Assembly (NCBI GenBank): GCA_023231475.1 | Contig: JALJEE010001986.1 | Location: 1-64,000, forward strand | DNA from: Seison nebaliae | Taxonomy: Eukaryota; Rotifera; Pararotatoria; Seisonacea; Seisonidae | DNA: 64,000 nt | Direction: 5' to 3' | Shown here: one piece after another, positions 35,711 to 48,196 of the stretch | Numbering within the stretch: position 1 is the first letter of the stretch | Layout: each line of letters begins with the position of its first letter | Notes under the pieces: generated by a model | Told to the model about the DNA's origin: nothing | Seen by the model: the letters and a program-made list of their open reading frames with translations, nothing else | Database searches by the model: none | Position numbers and translations under genes: made by a program

Positions 35711-36792
35711 GTCAACGGTGATGAATTTCATCATTCTCATCGAATTCAGTTCCTTGTACGATTCCAATTGAATTGAATTAAAAGGAACGAACACATTTCT
35801 TTCTTGCCCATTAGCCAGTAAATTCAAATCGACACGTTGGCGAATGTCGGTTGTGAATGCAGACTATTCGAAAGATTCCTCTGATCATTATAGGATATTC
35901 GTTTTCCTAGTAGGAAAATAGAATTCGATATTTTTCAGAGTATGTTAAGTCCTCAGAGAATAACTTTTCCAGAACGGTCAGTTAAAAGATAAACTCTCGA
36001 AAGAAGAAAATGTAAAGAATAAAAATGAAAAAAAGTCCATTCTTTGTGTATAATATAGTATAATACATGTGTATCGTATATTTAATATAAAATCTATAAG
36101 TGTATACATACACGTTATATTTGATCTTCATCATTCATCGATTTACAGCATTTTACACGTCATCTATTCTCTCTCTGTTTCTTTATCTCTGTAAGTACTA
36201 ACACGTCATGTTATACGTGTTCTTTAATTTTGTTTTTCATGCACAACAATCAACGAATTTCTTACGCGTGGCATCATCTTATGTATTCAGGGAACAATTG
36301 CCTTCTTCATCGATTAATCTCACAGCCATCTTTTTCTTTCGTTAAATCATTTTTTATCCATCTTTATTGAAAATTACGAAAAGTTCTTGAAATATTCGAT
36401 ATTAAGTTCAATTGGATGAAAATACTCATAGATGTAAAAATTTCCATATTTTTCATTTTAAAAAAGGTTTGTCAGTTTCAAAAATTAACGTTATCTAAAA
36501 CAAAGATGATAGACCTAAATATCAAGATATCAAGTTATTGTAGCGTTGGTTCCTTGCTGTAGCATTATAATCAGGTTTTAAGAAATTTCAAAGGCGCTAT
36601 TATCGTTAGATGGTAGAATTTATCTGACAGAATCAATTTCTTCAATAGAAAAAGTTTCCAATCGAGAGAAGCAATTACGTTTTCAGAAAATTAGGAAAGA
36701 AATGATATCTCGTTATAAGAACCTAAGATCATGCATAAAAACAGTGAAACAAAACATGTTAAAAGGGATTCTAAAAGAATCCATAAGATCTT

Positions 36793-36830
36793 AATTAGTA
36801 GTATTACATATATATGTAATACTACTAATT
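36793..36830. repeat. Perfect 38-bp palindrome
   Basis: The half-site aattagtagtattacatat is followed at once by its exact reverse complement, with no spacer. Symmetry stops at both edges, where flanking T and G do not pair. It lies in non-coding DNA. Confidence 0.85.
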
Positions 36831-37380
36831 GATTATTAAATTATAAGTAATTATAAAATCCATAAAAGTCCAAAACAGTTTTTTAAAACTATCAGAACTA
36901 ATATTTAGGCACAATAATTTAGAAAACTCCATTCAAAATTAGATATATTGTTGAGCGCTTAAATATGTGCACAAAAAATGCAAACAAATAATGGTTTTAA
37001 AAAATCAATTTTAATAAAAATTTGTATTTCTGGGTTCTCTGGAGTATAATTTAAAAAATAAATCTAGAAAATAATCCTTACTTAGATAATGCGAAAGAAC
37101 TCTTATCGAATAATGCTTAAAAGTGATATATAAATTTTTTTATGTTCAGATTTCATCTTTCATGTTGAAACTGAATATTTTACTTACTGGGAACGTGTCA
37201 AGGTGTCAACTGAATTATTTACTTTATTACTTTGGATTAGATTAACAAGATAATGATAATGATATTTTATTCCATTTAAATTTTACGTAAAACATTGTTC
37301 AATACATAACATAAAACATTTTCAACATAAACATAAGATTAGAAATAGAATAATTCTCAAGGAAGAATTCTAAAATATTA

Positions 37381-40300
37381 TTAGGGTAACCTTGTTTGTT
37401 CAGCCAATGTGTAAGTAGGAGCGAGTTGTATATTTTGCTGTACCTCCTTCATATATCTCACTCCTTTACCGCCTTGTGGAGAGGATTGGTCGCGTAGGGA
37501 ATAAATAATCTAAAAATAGTGGAGAGTTGACAAAAAGATCAAATGGGAACTTCTTCGGCCAATGGTTGAGCATTCAAATTACGTAGTTCATACTTTAAAA
37601 ATTACATTAACTAGAGAGAAAAAGAAGATAGTATTAAACTGATTGTTTGTGTCGAGCCACTTCACTTTTTTCCGCTAAAAATGATTAATATTGGATATGA
37701 TAAGAAGAGTATATGGAAAAGAAAAGACAAACGTTCAGGAATGATTTTGATTTCTTCTGTGTTAGGTACAATTAGTTCAGGTACATAAAGACTTGGACAA
37801 GCTGTGTTCTGACAAATAAATTTGTCGAATTTAGAGTCCTTCTTGGCGACCAGTTCTTTTGTCAGTGAACTGTTTGGACAAATGAAAGATAGGCCATCAA
37901 TTAGGTCGGCAAGTGGAATTTCAGGAGGTTGTGAAAGATAAAGCGTCAGCGTATTATTAACGTCCATCATTTTGTTTGAAGGTATATTGCGAGTTAAATC
38001 CCTGACTAATTTATTCACTTCATTCACAACAGTAGTAATCTCGTTTGGAAGGGAGAATCCTTTGGGACGTTTTTCCCCCTTCAATCTGGTTTTTCCATAG
38101 GAGTGCACTTCTTTCGTTATACTGGCATCATACATAACGTGTTTTTTAGGATCAATAGTAAAGTATTGAGTCAATCCTTGTGTGAATATATTTTTATATG
38201 TGCGTGACAAAGGATATCCAGGTTCCTTTGGATCTAATTCGAACGGTACAAGGAAAATTTGTGAAATGTTGAGTACGGCAATAATCATTTCCTTCAAAAA
38301 ATCTATATAGGCATAAGGAGCACCTCTTCGGAATGAAAGAAAGAGATCGCGATAAATAAGACGGTATCCTTCTTCGCTGGAGATCATATCCATATCGTAG
38401 GGTTGTGGGACAGCTAAACTACGTCCACCATAGCCAAGTTCGCTAAGAAAATAAATCATTGAAAATAAATTCGAATAGAAAACTAACTCTGAGATAGATA
38501 GGAATGGTAGACTTTCCTCATAATCGACCGTTTTTATTCTATTGCCATCAAGTTCAGATGAATCGATTAATTCATATTCTTCTAAATTTATATTTTGATC
38601 TTTATCTAATTTATACACTAGATATTGACCGTCATGCAAGATATTATCTGCTTTAATCGGTGTATCCATTTTAAATACTCCGTCCGCCATCCTAGATCTA
38701 TATGTGCCCTTCCCATAAAGATCTTTACAAGCAGTGTATGTATTTTTGTAGGAGACGAGTGTGCGAGTGATTGGTGGAACAGACTGGATCATAGTGATAA
38801 GTTCCTTAGTACTTGTTGGCATTCGATGGCAATTATTAGCATTATTAAAAGGATAACTATGATCCTTCGCTTTAAGAGGACCAAATGAAGTAGTGTGCAG
38901 TATTCTAAAACTAGTTGTACTTCTCAATCTCGGTTTTAACTCATGAAAAATACTCAGTTGGGTCGTCGAATATTGTTCTGGAAGTTTGAGAGTTATTCAT
39001 TCTTTTTTTAATGAGAGTAAAAGAAAACTGTTTAAATAATCTTTTACTCTTGGGATCCATTGACCGGATCTCTCATAAAAAGATGATTGAGTACAATAAC
39101 CGATAATCAAATCAAAGTGGTCGATAGGCTTTATTCGAAACTTCTCTAATGGTTCGAATAAAATGGTTGAATAATACTCTTCCAACGGTGATATTTTCTC
39201 AGGCATTTCCTTTCCGTATTTCATAAAATATAACAATCGTCCAAACATGTAACATTGCTCAGCACCGGGTGAACGTCCAGGATAGAGTTCAGGCCACATT
39301 TCCTAACAACTGATAAGAATACTAAAAAAAGATAATGGAGGAACTTCAGGTGTCTGATTTATCGGATATCGATTTTTGGAACGTTCGCTCTTCGAAATAT
39401 AACTCATTGATCTTAATGTACATCGACTTAGTGTCATATGGGAAAAACCGCAAAGAGAAATTCTATGTTCTCCAAGAAGAACATGGTCTGGTGTTAATTT
39501 CCAGTGATTCTGTCAAAAGATTTCAATTGAATAACTTTTTTAAGCTTATTCCTTTTAACAAACTAACTACTGGGCAGTATTGAAGAAACTGTAAGATTTT
39601 CAAGCACAATGCTAATATGTTATCGTTCGATAATCCTTTGTCATCATTCGCCTTAATTAAATTTCTCAACGATCCAAATTCGTAAGCTACAGACATTTGC
39701 ACAAAAAAATTATTTGTTTCATATTCATAGGACGGCACTCCCGTATAACTGGCTATACGACCAAATATGGATTTGCTGTCTCGAAATTGTTCTCGGTATA
39801 ACATATGTTCTCTATCGTTGCTACCGTACATGTATTTGAAACCGTATCCTTCTTGAATCATCAATAATTTGGAGGAGATTCGAATTACATACTCTGCATT
39901 GTTTATTCCCAATGCCAACACAGTAGCTCGATGAGGCTTCAGAGTATATATTCGTATTATTTTCATCCGATCAAATATTCCACATCGTTTTAAGGGATTT
40001 AGTAATGCATTGAGGTTGATGGGATCGTACCGAATTGGTATTCCTAGAGGTTTAACGATGGACACTAATTTTGGATTTCTATTCCTCCTTCTCATCTATA
40101 GTTTTAATTTAAGAAAATTTAATCAGACAATTCATCAAAATCTAACAAACATCAATGTCAATTCTTGCATGTATCGATAACTACTAATGTAATGAGTGGC
40201 GAAAGAATCTGAAGAAAATTAAAAGTTTAATAAACACACCAATACAACATTTGTAACCGTAGAATTGAAATCGTTTACAATATTTTACTTCGCTTCCATC

Positions 40301-40951
40301 ATCATTTTTCCTTGTCAAAGGAGCTCTCACAATTAAACCACATTTGTATGTTTCACGTGGAGTGTTCAGTGCGTTTATATCCCTGAAAATATTTGCTGGT
40401 TGAGCGAAAGTACCTAAGCGTTAAGAAATGTATGAAATATTTAAAAATAATTAAATAAAATAATTGAAATAACCGAAATATGTATTGGTATTCTCCATCC
40501 AATTTTCTTGCAATTCCATTGGCATAAATATGGCATTCTCTGTTTTAGTTCTCACTAAGATGTTTTGAGAAAAAGATTTGTTCGTGATAACATTATCCCA
40601 AAACATTTGCGGGTCCAAGTGTAAATTATAAAAGAGTGGGAAAACAAATACTTTATCCTCAAACATTTTCGTAAAAGTTTGAATCACATCGACACGTGTA
40701 GCATTTAACTTAAAACCTTCTAGACAATACCCAATTCTGTTGGTTTTGGGAGGAATAATTGTGTTTTTACTCGTATAGAACATCCCAAAATGTCCTTCTT
40801 TTAAAATTCGAATTATATACCTCAATTTTTCTCTTTCGGCAGCACCTCTTAAATAAAAATTAGTAGCACGCATTCGTTTCTGAGGTAAGAAGGTAATTGC
40901 TTCATTAATATAATCCACCGGATTCGAAGCATTGGACGGAATACGTAACAT
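37381..40951 (-). CDS. Unrecognised pseudokinase-like protein
   Basis: Multi-exon gene, ATG about 40951 to TAA 37381-37383, near 1,000 codons. The N-terminal exon (to about 40470) has no recognised domain. A kinase-like N-lobe lies in 40095-39590 (EYVIRI; SVAYEFGSLRNLIKA, hinge/helix D-like). The next exon gives NHWKLTPDHVLL and then ISLCGFSHM, aligning with the catalytic loop and DFG regions. HRD reads HWK, the metal-binding Asn is His and DFG reads GFS, so catalysis is not expected. The C-lobe follows (MWPELYPGRSPGAEQCYMFG, 39299). A 54-bp intron at about 39019-38966 joins it in phase to a 400-residue C-terminal region of unknown fold. Two small final exons (EKSEVARHKQS; IIYSLRDQSSPQGGKG) end the protein. 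An apparent hydrophobic tail in the unspliced frame is intron. Confidence 0.65.
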
Positions 40952-41938
40952 TTGTGAAAGAACGAAATTAGAAAAAAAAGTAAAAAGAAAACCGAAATTC
41001 AACTAAGCCGTTACAAGTTTATGTTAATTCGCATCTGCCTAAATATTCACATCAAACCACTTCCTATCAAAATATTTAGTAATAGATATAACAATAATAT
41101 TATATATCACTTATCTACTATAACTAAATTTATTGATTCAAAAAATAAATTAAAATGATTCAAAAAAGATCTAAATCATTAGTTGGCATTTTTGGTTAAT
41201 AGAAAAACTGTTATCATTTAAGAATTTCGATATCGGTTGGTCAAACTATTAATTGTTGTTCCTTATGATAAATTTAATTAAATTTCAATTTTAAATTTTA
41301 ATCATCATATTTTAATTTAATTATTTTTTCTCTTTTCGGTAAATTAGTGTTTGTAATTGCAAAGTTTAAGGGAAAAATAGTATTAAACTAAAGTCGATAT
41401 AGTATGCGATACATGAGTTTTACAATTAAAGTTAGTTTTAATATTATTATGGAATTATCCATATTCGAAATCGTTAGTGGTCAGAAAACAATAGAGTCAT
41501 TAAACAGTATGAAAACTTAAATGATCAGAATTATAAAAACTGAGGTGTTGTCTATTGATTATTGTATGCCATACAAATGTATGGAATTAAAGTTACAACA
41601 GAAAGGTTCAGATGTTCTTTGAAAGTCATTATTGGTTCAGTTCAATTGGATTGATAACTTACTAGCGATATACGTGTGAGATATAAGAATGAAATGGATG
41701 TTTGTTATTTTGTAGCAAATTATTCAAACAAATTCTTTGATAATAATTTGTTGTTCAAAATAAAAAATAATTTTCGGAATTTTTATCAACAATCGTCCAT
41801 AGAATAAGGACAACTATTTTCTCTAATTCCAAGTGAAATGTGAAAAAAAAACGATTAAAAGAAATATTTAGTTGTGAAAAGAAAAGTTTCAAATATTAAA
41901 ATATAAAATTTAATATAATTAAAGATCATAAGATGATT
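40952..41938. other. Intergenic, nothing recognised
   Basis: A/T-rich spacer between the start of the pseudokinase-like gene and the 3' end of GTF2H4, both on the minus strand. No domain-bearing open frame was seen. It should contain the promoter of the pseudokinase-like gene. Confidence 0.4.
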
Positions 41939-43720
41939 TTAATTTCTATCAGATTTTATGTTGCTCTTATAATAAGTTTTCACTGCATCATGAGCATCAG
42001 CTTTGACGAACATGGTTTTCTTATCATCATCGCTCATTAAAAGAAATCCACTCGCCTAAAAATAAGTGGAGTTTATTAAATTTGGAAAAAATAACTCTAG
42101 CGAAATCTCTTAAAGAGATGTAGCAATGTGCTTGTTGTTCATCAATCGAATATTTGTAGCAGTCGTTAAATTGGAAACGACATCTTTCCTTTCCCCACAA
42201 GTGAATTTGATCGGAGATGATACTGGGGACAACTGGCTTATCATTTGCCACTTTTTCATGACAATTCACAGTGAGACAATTAATAATTTGAGCGGGTGTG
42301 ATTCCGTTATCAAAGGCACGATTCACACTGGAACGTGTCAAAACTCCAACGACAAAACCAGGTAATTTCTGAAGAATGTTTATAAATGTCGCCAACATTT
42401 CTATTCCCACATCTGAGTTCGTATAAGCGTACACTCGATAATTCGTTTCACAAATTATAAATCCATCATCTCGACGTTTCGTACTCTGATAATGAGCATT
42501 ATCTGATTCAATGATTCCATTTAACATTCCTTCCGCTAACGATGTCACATTGAATCTTTTCAATTTACTCTTCAATTCCAATCCAACAAATTATAAAAAA
42601 GGAAATTTGAATTAAATTATTAACCGTTCGTTGATGGACAACTCCGACATCGCGAAGAATTTGGAGGAAAGTTAATTGATCATCATCGAAATGTTTACAA
42701 GAATATTCCATTCCATTTTTCGACAAACTTATTTGACATAATATTTCGTAGTACTCTACAATATTTAGAGCCCTTTGCTAGGAAGGAATGATATGGAGAA
42801 AGAATTTGAAAGAGAAAAAATAAAACTTCAAAAAGTGAGAGAAGATGTAAAAGAAAATGAAAGACTTGAGTACTTCTGTCCATCAACAAATATTGGAAAC
42901 CATAAGATGACATTGGTAAATCAGTCTCATTTCGTTCTTCCCTATATCAAACAATCATTTTTTGAAATGATTATAAGGAATTTATTTAAATAACTTCATT
43001 AGACCAGCTTTAATTAGAATATTTCTTGTTGAATCAGCTACCGAATCTCCTCCTTTCACCAAATAATTCAACAAACACTTATATTATAAAATATTATAAG
43101 AAAACAATTTTTAAATGATATTAAAATTTAAAATATCAAATTGTAATAACGTCCCATCGTCGTTGACAATATGAGATTAATTCGGCCGGTTCCTTTGGTG
43201 GTTTTGGTGGTGGTTCGGGATGGAGAGCCATCCAATTCTGCCTTTTAAATTTAATAGAATAAAATGTTATTAAATCAAACTCACCGATTACTATAAACGA
43301 TTTCTTTCAAGAAACATTGTTGGAACATGTCGAGTATATAAAAACTGACATTTTCATCTTTGTCGTCATCCGATTCGTCATCGAGAACAATCCCGATAGA
43401 TACCATCAATTCAACATTCTCCAAATTTCTACGCGAGACAAATGTAAAATCAACTTTATTGTCGAATTAATCAACTTGTCGCCATATAAGTCCATACAAG
43501 TGATTGCATCGAATTTCAAATTTTTTTGATAAATATTTCCGATAAGAATTCTCTTACATATCGAAGGTAAATCTCTGAAAGAAGAAAGTTATGCAATAAC
43601 TCAATTGAATAAATTGAATAACTTGAATAAACTATAACAACCAGACGATGTACAAATGATTCTTAAGCGGAGGTCTTCATTCAAACTGCACAAATGCTTT
43701 ATGAGACTAGTCACTTCCAT
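41939..43720 (-). CDS. GTF2H4: General transcription factor IIH subunit 4 (p52/Tfb2)
   Basis: Multi-exon minus-strand gene, start codon 43720-43718 (MEVTSLIKHLCSLNEDL) to TAA 41939-41941. Conserved p52 blocks appear in order: DLPSICKRILIGNIY near 43560; ELISYCQRRWDVIT near 43170, aligning with the YAEERWEVV block; GFQYLLMDRSTQVFHFLL at 42900; the long central exon 42581-42070 with FIICETNYRVYAYTNSDVGI, GVLTRSSVNRAFDNGITPAQ and ISDQIHLWGKERCRF; and a last exon beginning ASGFLLMSDDDKK. p52 anchors the XPB helicase in TFIIH, which opens promoters and works in nucleotide excision repair. Introns are near 50 bp. Confidence 0.9.
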
Positions 43721-44077
43721 TCTTCACAATTGACGATTTTTCGTAAACTGAAAATTTCAATTTACAAAGTAGCGCCAACAATTTACATGCCACAATCTTT
43801 CAAATATTCTGATGAATACAAATTATTTTTCAATTTTCTAATTATTCAGTTTTTTATTCAGTTCTCTCAATTTCTCCATTCCAAGCTTAAGAAGACTAAA
43901 TATGTAATTGATAGTCTTTTATTAATGATTTAATAAATCGAATCGTATGATTTGGATAATTTAGTAATTAGAAATAAAAGTAAATGGAGTAGTTTTTTCC
44001 GTATTTCTCTTTTTCCTTATATAGTCTATTTCAGTCTTCTTTTTCACATTGACACATGTCACTTTCAGATATTCCTG

Positions 44078-45180
44078 TTACATCCGTCCGTCCGCATTTC
44101 TCTCTATTTGGTTCTCGATTACTCGATCTGGGATTTGTCCTTCGTTTTTCCATCTAAACATAGCCATACTTGGTGTAACTTTTGTTGATGAATGAATTGC
44201 GGTTCGATATGAAAGTAAAGCCATTGGCAGTTTCCCATCCCAATCTTCCCTTCCATCCTCCGTAAATTTTCTGAAGTAGTTCAGAATTGTCCGGTTCATT
44301 CGCTCCACAAGTCCGTCGGTCTGTGGGTGATATGGCGATGTTCTAATCTTCTCGATATCAAAGTCTTTGCATAATTTTCTGATGATTGATCCGTCCATGT
44401 TTGCTCCCTGGTCACATAGCAGTTTTTCTGGTGGCCCGTTCAATGCAAATATATCGATTAACTTTTTAGCCACTCGTTCTACCTTTTGGTCCGACATTGC
44501 TATCGCGAAAGGATATTTCGTTGCGTAATTCATCACCACTAAGATGTACTTATTTCCACTTTTGGTTTCCGGTAGATGACCCAATATATCCATGGCCATG
44601 ACTTCACCCGGTTTATTCGCCCGTATACTTTCCATCTCTCCTCTTCGAATGGATCTTGGCGCGGTCTGCTGGCATTTTTCGCATGACATGATCCATTGTT
44701 TTATTTCAGTATCCATTCCTGGCTAATAATATCTCCGACGAATTCGTTGTTTCGTTTTTTCGATTCTGAAGTGACCCGCTTTTGGATCATCATGATTCCT
44801 TCTGATTAAGCGTTCTCTCTGTCTCTTTGGCACAACAATTGTTTTCTCGCCTTCGATGGTCGTATATACTAACAATTTTAATATATTAATAAAAAATATA
44901 TTAAATATTAATAATTTTAACTATAATTGTAAGATGTCATTAATGTTTTCCATTCTGTTTCGTGCTTTTCGTCATTCAAATGAAAGTTTCGACCAGTCGT
45001 TCCGGTTTATAGTCTGACATTCGTAATCTATTCTTTGCTCTGCGATTATTTCGTCGTTTTCCTCGAATTCGGCAACCATATTTACTTCCCTTGACATGAA
45101 ATCGGCGTTTTTATGCTTACTGCCCTTTCTATAAACGATTTCGTATTCGAGGTTGCTTAATTTTATGCATTTCTACATTT
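44078..45180 (-). mobile_element. Ty3/gypsy-type LTR retrotransposon pol fragment (RNase H end plus integrase)
   Basis: Reading the minus strand from 45180: the end of RNase H (LEYEIVYRKGSKHKNADFMSR), then the integrase HHCC zinc finger (HDDPKAGHFRIEKT...CEKC) and the catalytic core. The three acidic residues are present: Asp in VMAMDILG, Asp in LLCDQGAN, Glu in HPQTDGLVERMNRT. In the zinc finger, where related elements have YWPGM, a TAG stop interrupts the frame just before the ORF that starts at 44716. No reverse transcriptase, gag or LTR was recognised, so the copy is truncated and inactive. There is also a frame break between RNase H and the zinc finger. Confidence 0.9.
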
Positions 45181-45868
45181 TTCACAAAATGGCGTCATAT
45201 TTCAACAAAAATCGAGAAAAAACTAAAAAATGCTCGTTACATTTTCGTTGATAAAATCATGTTTGATTTTTTGAATGTAGGTTAACAATTAATAATGAAT
45301 TTTTTCTACATAATTACTTCAAGAATCTGTGCACTTTTAAGTGCGCTCAAATACGTGCATACTTTGCGCTATAAACTGCACGAAAAGTCATGCTTCAGTA
45401 TTTCCAAAATCGTTGAAAATTTACATATGGGGGTTTTCGATGGTGAATTCAAAAAATCAAACCACGATTTAAAATAGTTTACGGTTGATGAATGAAATAT
45501 TTAAATTTTTTAAAATTTTTTGGCACTATCTTTAAGAGCTTGAATAGGGCTATTTTGTGATATCCACCTTTACAAAAGATACTTCATAGAACAGAAGTTA
45601 TGACCGGTTTTATAAAAACATAAAAGTGTCCAATTATTTTTAATTCCTACTGTATATGCAGCGACTTTAAAAAATCCCTTTAAAACAAGTTTTAAAAGCT
45701 TCTTCCTAATTTGCCGCAAACGAATGTAATTTAAGAAATAATAGATGATCAATTTGAGATCAATTTTATAAAAATTGATTCAGAATTAGGTACTCATTAG
45801 GTATTAAATTAAAGATTATCATCTTTATGGTTAGACTTATAAGCTTTAAATGCTTCCTTGTTTCCTGA
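45181..45868. other. Intergenic, nothing recognised
   Basis: Between the gypsy fragment and ATPSCKMT. A 60-codon plus-strand frame (45295-45477) shows no known domain. The stretch could be the edge of the retroelement or unique DNA. Confidence 0.35.
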
Positions 45869-46492
45869 ATGAAAGAAAATTCAATTATCGGGAAGGTAAT
45901 ATTAGGAGTAACGGGAGTTGGCGCTGTTGGTTTAACAGTTGTTGCATTTCCATTTGTAACACCAGCTTTTCGACGAATCGCTCTACCATATTTACCAGCA
46001 ACTGACAACCAGTTGAAAAACATCACATCAGCGTTAAAGAAGATTGAAGTGTCTAAACAACGATTAAGAGTGGTGGACGTCGGAAGTGGTGACGGAAGAG
46101 TAGTGCGATCAATATCATCCTTACCTACTGTCGAACGAGTAGATGGAGTCGAACTAAATTATTGGTTAATCATCTATAGTCGTTGGAAATCCTTTATTTG
46201 TGGAAATGCAAAGAATCAATTTTTTCGACGCGATATGTTCAAATTCAATTATCAACCGTATAATGTTGTTGTTATATTTGGAATGGAGAATATGATGGAT
46301 GAGATAGGAACTAAATTTCTTAAGGATCTGAAGAAAAATTCTTATATAATTGCTTGTCGATTTCCTTTACATAAAGTACCTGACGAGCTAAATCAAGATC
46401 AAAATAATAATGTCATTGGTGGATTTTGGAAACCTATTTATACTGTAAATTCAGACGAATCTATAGATAATGTTTGGGTTTATAAAGTGTAA
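45869..46492 (+). CDS. ATPSCKMT: ATP synthase c-subunit lysine N-methyltransferase (FAM173 family)
   Basis: An intronless 207-codon ORF. An N-terminal hydrophobic segment (residues about 8-30) is followed by PFVTPAFRRIALPYLPAT, the pre-catalytic signature of the FAM173 family. The S-adenosylmethionine-binding motif is VVDVGSGDGRVV (about residues 68-79), with the motif II acidic residue in VDGVELNYW. The C-terminal block IIACRFPLHKVPD also matches. The family trimethylates a conserved lysine of the ATP synthase c-ring (FAM173B) or of the adenine nucleotide translocase (FAM173A) in mitochondria. The VATPFVTPA-like region favours FAM173B, but a single invertebrate gene could serve both roles. 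Confidence 0.88.
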   Translation: MKENSIIGKVILGVTGVGAVGLTVVAFPFVTPAFRRIALPYLPATDNQLKNITSALKKIEVSKQRLRVVDVGSGDGRVVRSISSLPTVERVDGVELNYWLIIYSRWKSFICGNAKNQFFRRDMFKFNYQPYNVVVIFGMENMMDEIGTKFLKDLKKNSYIIACRFPLHKVPDELNQDQNNNVIGGFWKPIYTVNSDESIDNVWVYKV

Positions 46493-47078
46493 AAAAAACT
46501 TTCATTAAAAATTGTCGTGATAGTTTTAGATTTCATCACATCTATATCATGTTAATATCTTTCTTTTCTCTTTGAATTAAAATTGCGAGAATTTGAATCA
46601 ATTTCCTCTCTATTCGAAATAACGTTATTATTATTAACTATTAAAAATGATGACTTACAATCGTTAGTATAATTAGTATTTTTTATTAATATTTAACTAT
46701 TACGTATGAATTTTAATAATAAAATATAGATATGATATTATTAATACGTTAAATGGAAGAATTGTTTAACAATTCTAGATTTTTATTAAGAAAATGGTAA
46801 ATGTGATTAATGGACAATATTTACATTAAATGTGATAAGAAAATGGAGTAATGTGAAATAGGATGATAGGCCGATAATTTATTAAGAAAGTGAAACTGGA
46901 AACTATGAGTGATGAAAAAGAAAATTATTTGAAAGAGTGAATGAAATGACCCGCTATTATTCCCAAATAATAAAATGAAATGAATAAATTGATCAGTAAG
47001 CTGATATAATTCAGTCACGACAGATCTTTCTTAGGTTCGTTGTGATGAAATTTCGAAGATTTTTCATTAAAAAAGAAA
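46493..47078. other. A/T-rich intergenic region
   Basis: No gene seen. Runs of att and taa with low complexity near 46660-46750. It separates two same-strand genes. Confidence 0.4.
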
Positions 47079-47951
47079 ATGATGAGCGATGTATTACCAA
47101 AGTGTTGGTGTAATTCAGTCCAATTCCGTCCGCTGACCACGAGAGACGTAGTGAATGTGAAGAGATTGTATAACGAATGTTTTCCCATCGGTTATCCGGA
47201 TGAATTTTTTCGGGAGATCTCTAATCGTTTATGTACCAGATGGTATGTAGTGTCCGTGTGGTGTAATGTGAATTGTGATGAATTATCTCGCTTGTCCCAC
47301 AATCAATTTGACGCATTCTACGAATATATTAAAAGTCAAATGAGTCTCCATTCTGCCCAATCCATAAAGAAGATTGATGATGATGTTGAGATTTCAGACG
47401 GTGTGGAAACGAAGAATCAATCTGAATTCGAATTAATAGGAATTGTTGTTGGAGAATATCGAAATATTTACAGTTGTTCACCAGAAGATCATCGTATTCT
47501 GTGGCCACGATCCAAAGATCACACTCAACTGAATTGTGCTTATATCGTTTCTTTGGCAGTGACGAAATCGGCGAGACGGTTGGGCTTAGCGTCGCTCCTC
47601 GTAAAATTTTATTTGGAGGAAGCGATTCGTTTCGGATGTTCAGTCTGTTTCCTTCATGTTCTCTCCACCAACTTCCAAGCGATAAATTTATATAGACGAT
47701 TCAATTTTACGGAATCTCATAAATTAAAAAGATATTATTCAATCAATAATCGTCGAGAAGATGCTTCCTGCTATTCAATCCTCATAAACAATTCCACACG
47801 CTTCACTCTGTCAACATGTTTCCATTATTATATAAGTAAGACTATATCTTGTCTACTCTCCACATGCCTCTGTTTCGTCCCTTATATCGCTCCGTTCTAT
47901 CGACGACTTTTTAGGCATCGCACACGTCACTTGAATATTCATTACGTCTAA
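47079..47951 (+). CDS. NAA60: N-alpha-acetyltransferase 60 (Golgi NatF)
   Basis: An intronless 290-codon ORF. The N-terminal block (VQFRPLTTRDVVNVKRL, then FPIGYPDEFFREIS) matches NAA60. The GNAT core has YIVSLAVTKSARRLGLASLL, where R-R-L-G-L-A (about residues 166-171) is the acetyl-CoA pyrophosphate loop, followed by CFLHVLSTNFQAINLYRRFNF and RYYSI. NAA60 acetylates N-termini of membrane proteins facing the cytosol. The C-terminus has a hydrophobic stretch (residues about 243-268) in the place of the Golgi-anchoring helices. It is longer than the human protein (242 residues) mainly through an insertion at about residues 62-115. ATG 47079 is followed immediately by a second Met. Confidence 0.88.
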   Translation: MMSDVLPKCWCNSVQFRPLTTRDVVNVKRLYNECFPIGYPDEFFREISNRLCTRWYVVSVWCNVNCDELSRLSHNQFDAFYEYIKSQMSLHSAQSIKKIDDDVEISDGVETKNQSEFELIGIVVGEYRNIYSCSPEDHRILWPRSKDHTQLNCAYIVSLAVTKSARRLGLASLLVKFYLEEAIRFGCSVCFLHVLSTNFQAINLYRRFNFTESHKLKRYYSINNRREDASCYSILINNSTRFTLSTCFHYYISKTISCLLSTCLCFVPYIAPFYRRLFRHRTRHLNIHYV

Positions 47952-48196
47952 ATTTTATTTCTTTCTCAATTTCTATTCCAGAAATATTTATTTTATCTTT
48001 TCTCACCAAGAAACATCCATCCAAATCTTTTTATTTTTAATCAAAAACTTTCCAATAAACTTTTATTTTACTCGACTAGATATTTTCATTATTTCTCTCA
48101 TCTCTCTCAAATCAACTCAACTTCTTCGACAATAGGAAGAGAAATCTCTTCTTCCTTATATCCCTCCCAAACAGTTAAACAGATTAAGAGAAAGTT

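Larger units (their letters stand above)
34101..37380. other. 3.3 kb non-coding region holding dispersed repeats
   Basis: No gene seen on either strand. Apart from the three-copy repeat and the palindrome listed separately, the interval is A/T-rich unique sequence. It sits between the twin-fragment LINE and the 3' end of the pseudokinase-like gene. Confidence 0.4.

Noticed and set aside
37662-37760. Hydrophobic C-terminal tail in the pseudokinase-like gene suggesting a GPI or membrane anchor
   Set aside because: A donor (gtttgt) just after the IIPE codons and an acceptor (atttttag) remove it in phase and lead to two further coding exons ending at 37381, so it is intron sequence.
40952-41002. 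Signal peptide at the N-terminus of the pseudokinase-like protein
   Set aside because: The hydrophobic stretch lies upstream of the first ATG (40951) in a frame that only starts with TTG.
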